From IMG/VR virus record IMGVR_UViG_3300034101_003119, positions 1 to 22,440 of that record: 22,440 nt of DNA. The stretch is one strand, 5' to 3'. Both the position numbers and the translations under genes were made by a program. Within the stretch, counting starts at the first letter, position 1. Every line of letters begins with the position of its first letter. Source of the stretch: a virus. The notes under the pieces are model-generated. The model made no database searches and was not told the DNA's origin. It saw only the letters and a list, made by a program, of their open reading frames with translations. Of this stretch, positions 4,799-12,241 are shown piece after piece.

Positions 4799-6141
4799 AA
4801 CTCAACAGGACTGAGCTAGCCGAGGTCTTGACCATCGCGTGCTGCCTTGTCGGCGGCACGGATGCCATGGACATTGCCTCGGACCATTGCAGCGCCGAGG
4901 ACTTCGTGAACTCGCGGGCGGCATCGGCATTCCGCGCGATGTCGCAGCTAGTGGCCCGCGGCGACCCCATCGATATCGTAACCGTGGCCACGACCATGGG
5001 CGGCGCAGCATGGAACCGCGAAACCGGGTCGGAGCGCATCGACTCTGACGCCCTTTCGTGGCTTGCGGAGCTTGAGGGCAACGCGCCGTTTGTGCGCGAC
5101 GTCGGCCACCATGCGAAGCGGGTCCGGACCGCCGCGCGCCTCCGTGGCATTGAAGAGGCATGCCGCGCCGGGCTCGCCGCCTGCCAGTCTGCCAGCGACG
5201 ACACCGACGCCGCGGCACAGGTCGCGGACGGCATCGTAGAGGGCCTGCTCGCGGTTGGCGACAAGGCGAGCGGAGCGACGTCCATTCGCATCTCGGGTGC
5301 CGTGAAACTCATGCTCGCCGACTTCAAGGCCCGGCAGACGACGCCGATTGAACGGCAGTACGTGCGGACCGGATTGAGCAAGCTCGACAACCTGGTCGAC
5401 GGCTACCGGCCGGGGCACCTGTACCTGGTCGGCGGCGCCCCGGGGCACGGCAAAACCGGCTTTCTCACCTTCGCCGCGGTGCAAGGCGCCATCGCCGGGG
5501 CCGCAGTGCTCTACGCCTCGGCCGAGGTGCCCGCGGAGGCCATCGCGCAGCGTGTCGTGTGCAACGTCGCCCGCGTGGACGGCCGGAAGTTGGAACGGCT
5601 CGACCTTGACCGCGACGAGACGACGCAGGTTGTCGGCAGTACGCATCGCATCGCCGAGTGGCCGCTCTCCATCCTCGACGCGCCTGCCTTGACCGTGGGC
5701 CTGCTTGACCGCGAGGTGCGCCGGCACGTCAAGCGCAACCCGGAGCGCATCGGCGTTCTGGTCGTGGACTACCTGCAGCTTGTCCGCGCCAGCGGGAAGC
5801 ACGGCAGCCGAGAGCAGGAGGTCGCCGAGGTCGCGGACGGCCTGCTCGAACTCTCAAAGCGGCACCGCATCGTGGTCATCGCCGGGGCGCAGCTCAATCG
5901 TGCGGGCGGGCAGCGGTCGGACAAACGCCCCGTCAGTGCCGACCTCCGCGAGTCGAGCCGCGGGGAGCACAATGCGTCCGTCGTGCTGATGCTGTACCGC
6001 CCGGGGATGAACGGCGAGGACGCCGCCGACCCGACGCACGCCGAAATCATCGTACGCAAGAACCGACTCGGGCCGCTCGGAACCGCGCTCTGCGTATTCG
6101 ACGCCGCCCGCAACACATGGAGGGACCGGGATGGATTCTGA
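4795..6141 (+). CDS. DnaB-like replicative helicase
   Basis: 448 residues, the usual size for a DnaB-type hexameric helicase that unwinds the fork 5' to 3'. The N-terminal helical domain (about 1-100) starts MKLNRTELAEVLTIACCLVG. The RecA-like C-terminal domain has Walker A GGAPGHGKT (213-221), a Walker B strand VLVVDYLQLV with D325, and the family pattern near its end, VRKNRLGPLGT, corresponding to the conserved K-R-G loop. The ATG at 4795 overlaps the initiator stop (ATGA), so the two are made together. A longer upstream frame exists but overlaps the initiator gene and is discarded. The N-terminal domain is short and diverged compared with E. coli DnaB, as is common in phages. Confident family assignment. 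Confidence 0.93.
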   Translation: MKLNRTELAEVLTIACCLVGGTDAMDIASDHCSAEDFVNSRAASAFRAMSQLVARGDPIDIVTVATTMGGAAWNRETGSERIDSDALSWLAELEGNAPFVRDVGHHAKRVRTAARLRGIEEACRAGLAACQSASDDTDAAAQVADGIVEGLLAVGDKASGATSIRISGAVKLMLADFKARQTTPIERQYVRTGLSKLDNLVDGYRPGHLYLVGGAPGHGKTGFLTFAAVQGAIAGAAVLYASAEVPAEAIAQRVVCNVARVDGRKLERLDLDRDETTQVVGSTHRIAEWPLSILDAPALTVGLLDREVRRHVKRNPERIGVLVVDYLQLVRASGKHGSREQEVAEVADGLLELSKRHRIVVIAGAQLNRAGGQRSDKRPVSADLRESSRGEHNASVVLMLYRPGMNGEDAADPTHAEIIVRKNRLGPLGTALCVFDAARNTWRDRDGF

Positions 6142-6343
6142 ACTCCCCTTCGACGACGAGACGAACGCGGCCTTGCGCGAGAATCAGCGGCAGCGCGTGG
6201 CAGTGAGTCGCAAGTTGCTGGCCGCGCACAAGGCCCGTGACATCGACGGCACGGACGCGGCTCAGGCGGAACTGACGGCACTCAGCGCTGAGGCCGTCGA
6301 GATTCAGTGCGCCGGGTTGCGACGTGCGCAGGGGGCAGCATGA
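6131..6343 (+). CDS. Small hypothetical protein
   Basis: 70 residues, highly charged and helical (ALRENQRQRVAVSRKLLAAHKARDIDGTDAAQAELTAL). The ATG at 6131 overlaps the helicase end by 11 bases and is preceded by a GAGGGA Shine-Dalgarno. No family is recognised. The tight overlap indicates co-translation with the helicase; a replication accessory role is possible but unsupported by motif. Confidence 0.65.
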   Translation: MDSELPFDDETNAALRENQRQRVAVSRKLLAAHKARDIDGTDAAQAELTALSAEAVEIQCAGLRRAQGAA

Positions 6344-6630
6344 GCGAAATCACGATGAAGGCGCTTCAGCCGATTCAAGCCGGCCATCCGGTAATGCTCG
6401 GCGTCGACGTGGAGCACATCCCGGCCCGCGACCCGCTGCACATCCCCGGCATGCTCAAGGCCGCGGCGTCCGACCTTGAGTCCGCGCCGCCGAGCGTGGA
6501 GCGCGCCCTTGCGTTGCTTCGGCTGGCGCAGGAGGTCCGCCTGTACCGTGCGAGCCTTGAGCAGCCCGCGCCGAAGCCTGCGCCCAAGCCCGCAACCCGC
6601 CGCGCCTCTCGCGGCCTGCACGTTGATTGA
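6340..6630 (+). CDS. Hypothetical protein with proline/lysine-rich tail
   Basis: 96 residues, ATG at 6340 overlapping the previous stop (ATGA) and preceded by a G-rich ribosome-binding stretch. The N-terminal part is mixed (MKALQPIQAGHPVMLGVDVEHIPARDP), the middle helical (VERALALLRLAQEVRLYRASLE), and the C-terminus is a repetitive KPAPKPA basic tail ending ASRGLHVD. No known domain. The basic tail could contact nucleic acid. Confidence 0.62.
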   Translation: MSEITMKALQPIQAGHPVMLGVDVEHIPARDPLHIPGMLKAAASDLESAPPSVERALALLRLAQEVRLYRASLEQPAPKPAPKPATRRASRGLHVD

Positions 6631-6638
6631 GCGCCCAC

Positions 6639-7058
6639 ATGACCACCATCGCCACCATCGTCGAGCACGCGCGCCTTTCCGACCTTGAGCGCGCAATCTG
6701 CCGCGCCATCGCCAAAGACGGCAGCATCGGCGGAACTGCGCGCGAACTCGCCGAGACGTTCGGCGTGAATCGGTCGTCCCTCTTCCGCGCGCTCTCCAGC
6801 CTGGAGCGGCGCGAGGTCATCCTTCGCTCGTCGAAGCGCGGCAAGTCCGGGTCGATTCTCGTAACTTTCAACGGTCGCGCGGGTGACAAACTGCGGGCGT
6901 TGTGCGACCATTTGAGCGGTAAGAGTGACGCGGCCGGCACGGAATACACGGCGATTCCGGTAGGCCAGGAAGAGGCCGTGCGCGAGGACCGTGCACGGTT
7001 GCTAAACGCAAAGAAGGCCCGGGTTGCGGCGATGCTGCAGCGCGTCGGGCAGGGGTGA
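6639..7058 (+). CDS. Winged-helix DNA-binding protein
   Basis: 139 residues. Residues about 18-75 form a winged helix-turn-helix of the MarR/replication-regulator kind: LSDLERAICRAIAKDG, TARELAETFGVNRSSLFRALSSLERREVILRSSKRGKSGSI, where the recognition helix is SSLFRALSSLER and the wing is SSKRGKSGSILV. The rest is helical and charged, ending KKARVAAMLQRVG. I use ATG 6639; a TTG at 6627 overlaps the upstream stop and is an alternative four codons longer. It could regulate the replication block or help at the origin. Function beyond DNA binding is not known. Confidence 0.72.
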   Translation: MTTIATIVEHARLSDLERAICRAIAKDGSIGGTARELAETFGVNRSSLFRALSSLERREVILRSSKRGKSGSILVTFNGRAGDKLRALCDHLSGKSDAAGTEYTAIPVGQEEAVREDRARLLNAKKARVAAMLQRVGQG

Positions 7059-7061
7059 TAC

Positions 7062-7244
7062 ATGGCACGTCCCGAAGTGGACAAGGCGATAGAGTTCGTC
7101 GAATCGGCCCTCGTGGTCGTATTTGCATACGGCGATGCGTTCGTCGCACAGTCTTTCGACCCCGACATCGCAAGTCAGGGCGCGACCGTGCAGGAGGCGT
7201 TGCGCAATCTCGCCGAGGCGCTCGACCTCGCGGCGGAGGGGTAA
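7062..7244 (+). CDS. HicB-like orphan protein
   Basis: 60 residues. The sequence follows the HicB antitoxin fold: a strand pair (LVVVFAYGDAFVAQSFDPDI), then the signature A-SQGATVQEALRNLAEALDLAAEG, which matches the HicB pattern of a small residue-rich loop followed by an EAL-NL-EAL helix. HicB normally neutralises the HicA mRNA interferase; no HicA-like gene lies beside it and there is no C-terminal DNA-binding domain. It may be a lone anti-HicA decoy or a domesticated fold with another role. ATG at 7062 follows the previous stop by three bases. Confidence 0.7.
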   Translation: MARPEVDKAIEFVESALVVVFAYGDAFVAQSFDPDIASQGATVQEALRNLAEALDLAAEG

Positions 7245-7247
7245 GAC

Positions 7248-8168
7248 ATGCAACTGAGAGTCGTGGGCGGCGACGCCCTGATGATTCCATTCATCGCCGC
7301 GTGCAAAGAGTCGAATCTCGCCATATCCGCGGCGATTCGGCTCGCCGTCGAGTGGCACGCGAAACGGTCGGGCCGCCCGATGCCGGGACTCATCGAGGCG
7401 CACCGCTCGTGGAGCGCGAAGGCCGGCGAGAACGTGGCCAAAGGCGGAGTGCTGGTCTACGTTCCTGCCGAGTGGGCCGTCGCGCTCAGTTCCGGCAAGA
7501 CCAGAATCGCCGAACAGTGCCGCGTCGCGATGCGCGCATGGCTCGCTGCGGGCTGCCCGCTCGACCTGGTGCAGCGGACATCCGCTCAACTCCGCGCTCG
7601 AGCGGCGAAGCTGGACAAGGACGAGACTGACAGCCGTTCGCAGGTCACAATCAAACTCGCCGGACTGCGGCACATGGTCAGCGGGCTCTCCGTCTCTCGC
7701 GGCGTGCCCATGGCCGTTGTCGTCCGCGAGATGATGGCGGCCGAATACCTGCGGCAGACTGGAAAGCCGCTGCCGACCATCTGCGGCGCGACCCGGGCTC
7801 CGGTCAACCGCGGCGGGCCGGCAGATGGCACCATTGGAATCTCGATGCCGGTCTCGTGGCTGATCGCCATCGACGAGATTTCAAGGCATGACCGCCAAGA
7901 GTGGATTCGCGGCGCCGTGCGTGCTCACTTCGGCGTGGACAACCCGGAGCCGAGCCGAAGCGAGGCCGCGGAGGCTGCATTCAGGGCGCGGCAGGAGAAG
8001 GCGCGCGCCGTGGTACTCTCTCGCTCTGCCGCGCCATCTGAGGCCATGCGGGCGCAGGCAAAGGACAATTCGAGATGGCCAGCCGGTCGCGGCGTGTTCA
8101 CGGGCAGCATCACCGGCCGGCAGTATGTCGGGCCGGTCAACGTGGAGCGGATGGAGGTGGCGGCGTGA
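7248..8168 (+). CDS. Protein with four ribbon-helix-helix-like units
   Basis: 306 residues, no known full-length family recognised. Four stretches share the strand-helix-turn-helix pattern of the ribbon-helix-helix fold: about 2-42, 67-102, 132-172 and 194-228. Units 1 and 3 both end in the same tail (KRSGRPMPGL and RQTGKPLPTI), and units 2 and 4 share P-x-x-W-x-x-A at the start of the first helix (VPAEWAVAL and MPVSWLIAI). The protein therefore looks like a duplication of a two-unit block with a period of about 130 residues. Ribbon-helix-helix proteins bind operators as dimers, so one chain could fold as two built-in dimers. The last 75 residues are helical and then basic. A DNA-binding regulator or architectural protein is likely; the target is unknown. 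Confidence 0.72.
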   Translation: MQLRVVGGDALMIPFIAACKESNLAISAAIRLAVEWHAKRSGRPMPGLIEAHRSWSAKAGENVAKGGVLVYVPAEWAVALSSGKTRIAEQCRVAMRAWLAAGCPLDLVQRTSAQLRARAAKLDKDETDSRSQVTIKLAGLRHMVSGLSVSRGVPMAVVVREMMAAEYLRQTGKPLPTICGATRAPVNRGGPADGTIGISMPVSWLIAIDEISRHDRQEWIRGAVRAHFGVDNPEPSRSEAAEAAFRARQEKARAVVLSRSAAPSEAMRAQAKDNSRWPAGRGVFTGSITGRQYVGPVNVERMEVAA

Positions 8169-8380
8169 GGCTCGCAGACGCGAAACCCGGAGACTTCTTG
8201 CAGGACGTCGACGGCGCGGTGTGGCTGTGCGGCAAGGATGCTGCGGTGTGCCTCCACGACCCGGCCGACAAGCGCACTGGCGACCATGCCAGCTTTGCCG
8301 CCGACCCGATGGTCATCGAAGAGGCCGAGAGGTTCGGCCCATTCGCCCGCCTCGTCCCCGAGGAGGAGGTGCAGTGGTGA
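8165..8380 (+). CDS. Small phage protein, PGD/GPF-type
   Basis: 71 residues, GTG start overlapping the previous stop (GTGA). The pattern KPGDFLQDVDGAVWLCGKDAAVCL, then EAERFGPFARLVPEEE, resembles a class of small hypothetical proteins common in phages of GC-rich bacteria, for which no function is known to me. It is beta-rich. The alternative frame starting at 8075 overlaps the previous gene and is not used. Confidence 0.65.
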   Translation: MRLADAKPGDFLQDVDGAVWLCGKDAAVCLHDPADKRTGDHASFAADPMVIEEAERFGPFARLVPEEEVQW

Positions 8381-8862
8381 AGCGATGCCCAGGAACGAAG
8401 GTCGACGGCGAATGGACGGGCTTTATCTGCGTGCTCGACGCGGGTCATCCCGAGCGCTTCTGCCGGCCGTACATCCCGCCCGACGCGGACGAGTGGCGGG
8501 CGCTCAAGGCGCGGGCGATGGAGTTGGAAGTCCGATTGGGGGATTGGTCGATTCGGGCGCAGAGCGCCGAGATTGAACTCGCCGCCGCGCTCGACCGTGA
8601 AAAGCACACCGACGCGACGTGCGCCCGCCTGCAAGCCGAGCTCGACGCCCTGCGCGCCGTGGTCGAGTCGGGCGCGTTGTCCGCAATCCAGGCCGCGGAC
8701 ATGCTCGCCAAGGTCAGAGATAACGCCTACGCATGGCCCTACGGCGTCGCGTGGGCCTGCAAAGAGGCGCACCGGCTGCTCACGGGCGGGCCGCCCGATG
8801 GGGTCTACGTGAAGGTGCAGCGTGACGACCTCGCGGGGTTGGCGCGCAAGGGGGACGCATGA
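8377..8862 (+). CDS. Protein with Cys/His knuckle and coiled coil
   Basis: 161 residues, GTG start at 8377 overlapping the previous stop; AGGAGGAGG at 8361-8369 gives a strong ribosome-binding site. The N-terminus carries a potential zinc site C4-x13-C18-x5-H24-x4-C29 (FICVLDAGHPERFC). Residues about 45-115 are a charged helical region likely to form a coiled coil (EWRALKARAMELEVRLGDW to ARLQAELDALRAVVE), and the end is mixed. The same knuckle appears in the gene at 9413. A protein- or nucleic-acid-binding accessory role is plausible; no named family. Confidence 0.65.
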   Translation: MKRCPGTKVDGEWTGFICVLDAGHPERFCRPYIPPDADEWRALKARAMELEVRLGDWSIRAQSAEIELAAALDREKHTDATCARLQAELDALRAVVESGALSAIQAADMLAKVRDNAYAWPYGVAWACKEAHRLLTGGPPDGVYVKVQRDDLAGLARKGDA

Positions 8863-9416
8863 CCGGCCTCGCCGCAGACGTCGCAGCCGCGTCCCGCTCG
8901 CACGCCGGACGCACCGCCCGCGCGACCGGCGAGGCATTCGAGCTCGCGCTTGACCGCTATCACCGCACGCTCGAAACCCAGGGCCGTGCCTACGTTCGCC
9001 GCGTCGGTGCGCCGATTGCGGTGCTCGGCAAGGTGTCGCGAGATGCCCGCGGCCGGCACATCTTCCGGGCGGCGTGGGACGGATTCCAGGGCGTCGACTT
9101 CACCGGGCACACCCAAACCGGGGTTCACATCGCCATCGAGGCTAAGACGCACGCAGGGCTCGGCGCGTGGGACTGCGGCATCGACCCGACCGGAGATGCG
9201 AGCGAGAACGGCGCGATTCAAGCCCGGCAGTGGGTCGAGCTTCGCCGCGTGGAACTCTGCGGCGGGATCGCGTTCATCATACTGCGCGCGTGGGGCCGAG
9301 AGTGGGCAATCCCGCCGCACATGCTGGCCCTGCACGTATCGACGAAGGGCCGGCGCACTGTGCGGCCGGACGAGATTGACGCGATTGGATTTCGCGGATT
9401 GGAGTGGATGCGATGA
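8859..9416 (+). CDS. RecU-like Holliday junction resolvase
   Basis: 185 residues, typical for RecU-type resolvases of phages and Firmicutes. It should cut four-way DNA junctions formed in replication and recombination. The PD-(D/E)XK nuclease core is visible: G24-E25-x2-E28 in the first helix, D80 (GVDFTG), E94-A95-K96 (IAIEAKTHAG), then Q-x2-Q-W-V-E-L and the GGIAFIIL strand that is characteristic of RecU. The ATG at 8859 overlaps the previous stop (ATGA). It lies between small accessory genes in the replication block, where phages commonly place their resolvase to clear branches before packaging. The assignment is good; a general Holliday-junction-resolvase-like nuclease is the only serious alternative. 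Confidence 0.8.
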   Translation: MTGLAADVAAASRSHAGRTARATGEAFELALDRYHRTLETQGRAYVRRVGAPIAVLGKVSRDARGRHIFRAAWDGFQGVDFTGHTQTGVHIAIEAKTHAGLGAWDCGIDPTGDASENGAIQARQWVELRRVELCGGIAFIILRAWGREWAIPPHMLALHVSTKGRRTVRPDEIDAIGFRGLEWMR

Positions 9417-9616
9417 AGGCGAAGTGCATGAAGCTCGTGGACGTCGGCGACGGCGTGTCTTTCATCTGCGCGCTCGAATTCGGGCACGACTTGAAGTGTG
9501 CGCCGCGCGTCGAAGGCCGCGGCGCGTGCTCTGAGCGCGACGGGCACGGATGGCAATGCCTGCGCCTTCCGCTGCACCCGGGGCCGCACAAATTCGGGTC
9601 GGAGGTGACGCCATGA
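9413..9616 (+). CDS. Small protein with two Cys/His knuckles
   Basis: 67 residues, ATG at 9413 overlapping the previous stop (ATGA); a GTG three codons upstream (9404) is an alternative. Two similar potential metal sites cover almost the whole protein: C5-x13-C19-x5-H25-x3-C29 and C39-x9-C49-x5-H55-x3-H59. The second ends in LHPGPHKF, a C-x5-H-x3-H pattern seen in small proteins of phages from GC-rich bacteria. The first unit matches the N-terminal knuckle of the protein encoded at 8377. Zinc binding is likely from the pattern; function is unknown. Confidence 0.65.
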   Translation: MKAKCMKLVDVGDGVSFICALEFGHDLKCAPRVEGRGACSERDGHGWQCLRLPLHPGPHKFGSEVTP

Positions 9617-10074
9617 ACGCAGAACGCCTGAACATCGCGTGCCGGCTGGTCGCGTGTCCGAAGTGGATGTGGTTGCCGGGGATGCAGATGGTCGTCCACG
9701 GGTGCATGGAGTGCCGGCCATTGTGTGCGTTGGCCGGATCCGTGAACCGCATCGTCAGCAGCGACGGTGGATTCCGAAGCCACAAGGCCGGCCACGTTTC
9801 CGGCCCGGCCCTTGACGGCGGGATGCACGACAACGTCCCCGACCTCGACGACGACTTGACGCGCCTCGGCGTGCTCGCGGTCGTGCGGCTGGCATGGGGC
9901 GATGACCGCATGGTGACGAGCGTTCACGGTGACATCGGCGACCGGCCATCGCAATGCCACTGGATGGTGACGACGTTTGACGGCCGCTGCGGCGCGGACG
10001 ATGAATGGTGGAGCGGTATTCATGCGACCGAGTTGGACGCATTACTAGCCGCCCTGGAAGCCGCACCCCAATGA
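9613..10074 (+). CDS. Hypothetical phage protein
   Basis: 153 residues, ATG at 9613 overlapping the previous stop (ATGA), with a near-perfect Shine-Dalgarno GGAGGTGA at 9601-9608. Features include a tryptophan-rich start (WMWLPGMQM), a CxxC-like HGCMECRPLC segment, PDLDDDLTRLGVLAVVRLAWGDD, and a C-terminal helix ELDALLAALEAA. The WLPGM and PDL-TLG-LA-LVR pattern recurs in uncharacterised phage proteins as I recall them. No biochemical role is known. Confidence 0.65.
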   Translation: MNAERLNIACRLVACPKWMWLPGMQMVVHGCMECRPLCALAGSVNRIVSSDGGFRSHKAGHVSGPALDGGMHDNVPDLDDDLTRLGVLAVVRLAWGDDRMVTSVHGDIGDRPSQCHWMVTTFDGRCGADDEWWSGIHATELDALLAALEAAPQ

Positions 10075-10283
10075 CCGTGACCGTCGTCAACCATGCAACC
10101 GGCGTCGACCTGACCCTGCGCATTCCAGGCCTGCACCCGGTCAAGGTCCGCGCTGCGACGCTGGCCGACGCCGCGGCGTGCGCCCGCCTCATCATGGCCG
10201 ACGAGCGCCACAAGATGATGGTGATGCTCGACGGCATCGACGCGGAGTTGGTGGCGCTCAGTACGCGAACGGAAGAACCATGA
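10071..10283 (+). CDS. Small hypothetical protein
   Basis: 70 residues, ATG at 10071 overlapping the previous stop (ATGA). A beta-rich first half (TVTVVNHATGVDLTLRIPG) is followed by two helices (TLADAAACARLIMADERHKMMVMLDGIDAELVAL). No family is recognised. It is coupled by another ATGA to the SF2 helicase that follows and may be made in proportion to it. Confidence 0.6.
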   Translation: MTVTVVNHATGVDLTLRIPGLHPVKVRAATLADAAACARLIMADERHKMMVMLDGIDAELVALSTRTEEP

Positions 10284-12241
10284 CCCCATATCCACACCAG
10301 AGGGCAGCAGTCGACGCCGTGGCCGGCGCGCTGGTCGCATCCGACCGATGCCGCGTTACGATGGCATGCGGAACCGGGAAAACAGAAACGGCCGCGTGGT
10401 CATGCGTCGGGGTCGGCACTCGGGAGGTCACCGCGCGAATCGTGGTCGGGCTGCCGTCACTGAACCTCGTCGACCAGACATGGCGCCGGTGGGCCGGTAT
10501 GTTCCAGATGCCGCCCGCGATGGCGGTGTGCTCCGACGAAAAGGTCGGGCGCGAGGTCTTCCGCGTGGCCGACTACGGGCTGCCGCGCGCATCGACGGAC
10601 CCGGGCGAGATTGCCCGTTTTCTCGCCACCGGCGGCCCGTGCGTGGTCTTCTGCACCTACCAGAGCGCCGAACAGTTGGCCGAGGCGATGGACTCGCCCG
10701 GGGTGCCGCCTTTTGACTTTGCCATCTGTGACGAGGCGCACCGACTCACGGGCAAGGGCTCGCAGGGCGCCGCGTTTCTGGACAACGGCCGAATCCGCGC
10801 GACCCGCCGCACGTTCTGGACGGCCACGCCCCGCATCGTCCGCGGCGACGACGTGATTTCCATGGATGACCCCAAGCAATTCGGGGCGCCCGTCTTCACG
10901 TACTCGTTCGGCGACGCCATCCGCGATGGGCGCCTGTCGCAGTTTCAGATTGTGGCGGTGCAAGTCGATGACCCTCGCGTGTCCGATGCGCTCGCGTCCG
11001 ACAAGGGCGTCGAGGACGCCGCTGTGGTGGTCGCCGTCGCAAAGGCGATGCGTGAGCACGGCTTGCGCCGGGTCATCAGCTTTCACTCTCTCGTAGCACG
11101 CGCTGCGGCGTTCGCCGAGGCGCTCCCCAAGGTCTGCGCCAGCCTGCCCGGCGAGCACAGAATCGAGGGCGTCTACGCTAACCACATTCACGCAGGAACG
11201 CCGATGGACGTTCGCCGGGCCGAGTTGGCGCGGCTTCGTTCAGCAGATGGGTGGACGCTTCTTTCCAATGCGCGATGCCTCGGCGAAGGCGTCGACGTGC
11301 CGGAGCTCGACGGCATCGTGTTCGCGGACCCGCGCACGTCCGAAATCGAAATCTGGCAGGCCATCGGGCGAGCTATTCGGAAGTCCGGCGAGGGCAAGGT
11401 CGCAACGGTCCTGATTCCGGTCTTCATTCCGAAGGGCATGGACGCAGAGCAGGCTATCGAAGGCGGCCGTTTTCGACCCGTGTTCTCCGTGCTCAAGGCG
11501 ATGCAGGCCCATGACCCGAGCATGTCGGAGGTCATCGTCAAGTGGAGCGAGCGGGCGAAGCCGAGCGGCATGGGCGAGGCGAAAGACGCGGAGCCGCTGC
11601 GCTTCATGTTCCACGGGTCGGTGAGCATGGCGGCCGCGCTTTCGGCGGTGGTCGTCACGCGCTCGGCGGTGGATGTTGACTGGGATTCCGTCCCGCTTGG
11701 CAGCGCATCCGACGCGAGGATTGCGCGAGAGATTGGCGTGTCGGCTACGGCGGTCGCACGTCAACGGATCGCCAGAGGGATCGAGGCGTACGCACCGAAG
11801 CGAGACATAGACTGGGATGATTGCGGGCTTGGGATGATGCCTGACACCGCGATTGCTAAAACCCTCGGCGTGTCCGCTGGATGCGTTGCGCACAAGCGCC
11901 AAGAGCGCGGAATTCGCCCCTTCGTCAAGGAACTGAAGTGCGCAAGGTGCGAGTGCGCGTTCAGGCCCGGATCGGCCAAGTCGAAATTTTGCTCGCTTAG
12001 GTGCCGGCGTGGCTCGGAATACTCCCCGATGAGAAACGCATTGCTTGCGGCGAGGGAGGCTGCGCACGCAGGAAAGCAGTGCTTCAACTGCGGTGGTGCG
12101 GTAGGCGTTACGCGCAAAGCGAATGCACGGTTTTGCAGTGAAAAGTGCCGCCAGAAAGCGGCAGGCAAAAGGCAGAGCGTGCGCGCCCGAAGGGCGGCGA
12201 GAATCGGCGCTGAATCCGCATCGGACTCGTCGGTTGCGTGA
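10280..12241 (+). CDS. SF2 helicase with helix-turn-helix repeats and two zinc fingers
   Basis: 653 residues, ATG at 10280 overlapping the previous stop (ATGA). The first 450 residues are a DEAH-type superfamily 2 helicase related to the Res subunit group: Q-motif region Y4-P-H-Q7, Walker A ACGTGKT (29-35), DEAH (151-154), motif III TATP (about 182-185), and motif VI QAIGRAIR (360-367). After a linker come two tandem helix-turn-helix repeats (about 465-501 and 509-545), each beginning D-x-D-W-D and ending x-R-G-I. Two zinc fingers follow: C554-x2-C557-x13-C571-x3-C575 and C601-x2-C604-x14-C619-x3-C623. A basic tail ends the chain. The helicase should translocate on DNA, with the tail supplying sequence recognition. 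The tail is less GC-rich and holds three of the rare GATC sites. No nuclease domain is seen, so a restriction enzyme is unlikely. Confidence 0.85.
   Translation: MTPYPHQRAAVDAVAGALVASDRCRVTMACGTGKTETAAWSCVGVGTREVTARIVVGLPSLNLVDQTWRRWAGMFQMPPAMAVCSDEKVGREVFRVADYGLPRASTDPGEIARFLATGGPCVVFCTYQSAEQLAEAMDSPGVPPFDFAICDEAHRLTGKGSQGAAFLDNGRIRATRRTFWTATPRIVRGDDVISMDDPKQFGAPVFTYSFGDAIRDGRLSQFQIVAVQVDDPRVSDALASDKGVEDAAVVVAVAKAMREHGLRRVISFHSLVARAAAFAEALPKVCASLPGEHRIEGVYANHIHAGTPMDVRRAELARLRSADGWTLLSNARCLGEGVDVPELDGIVFADPRTSEIEIWQAIGRAIRKSGEGKVATVLIPVFIPKGMDAEQAIEGGRFRPVFSVLKAMQAHDPSMSEVIVKWSERAKPSGMGEAKDAEPLRFMFHGSVSMAAALSAVVVTRSAVDVDWDSVPLGSASDARIAREIGVSATAVARQRIARGIEAYAPKRDIDWDDCGLGMMPDTAIAKTLGVSAGCVAHKRQERGIRPFVKELKCARCECAFRPGSAKSKFCSLRCRRGSEYSPMRNALLAAREAAHAGKQCFNCGGAVGVTRKANARFCSEKCRQKAAGKRQSVRARRAARIGAESASDSSVA

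Noticed and set aside
7062-8168. Toxin-antitoxin pair made of the HicB-like gene and the next gene
   Set aside because: The next gene is a 306-residue protein with ribbon-helix-helix-like units and has no HicA fold; no other toxin-like small gene is adjacent.
10280-12241. Type III or type I restriction subunit
   Set aside because: The helicase core resembles Res-type proteins, but there is no nuclease domain in the chain and no methylase or specificity gene beside it.
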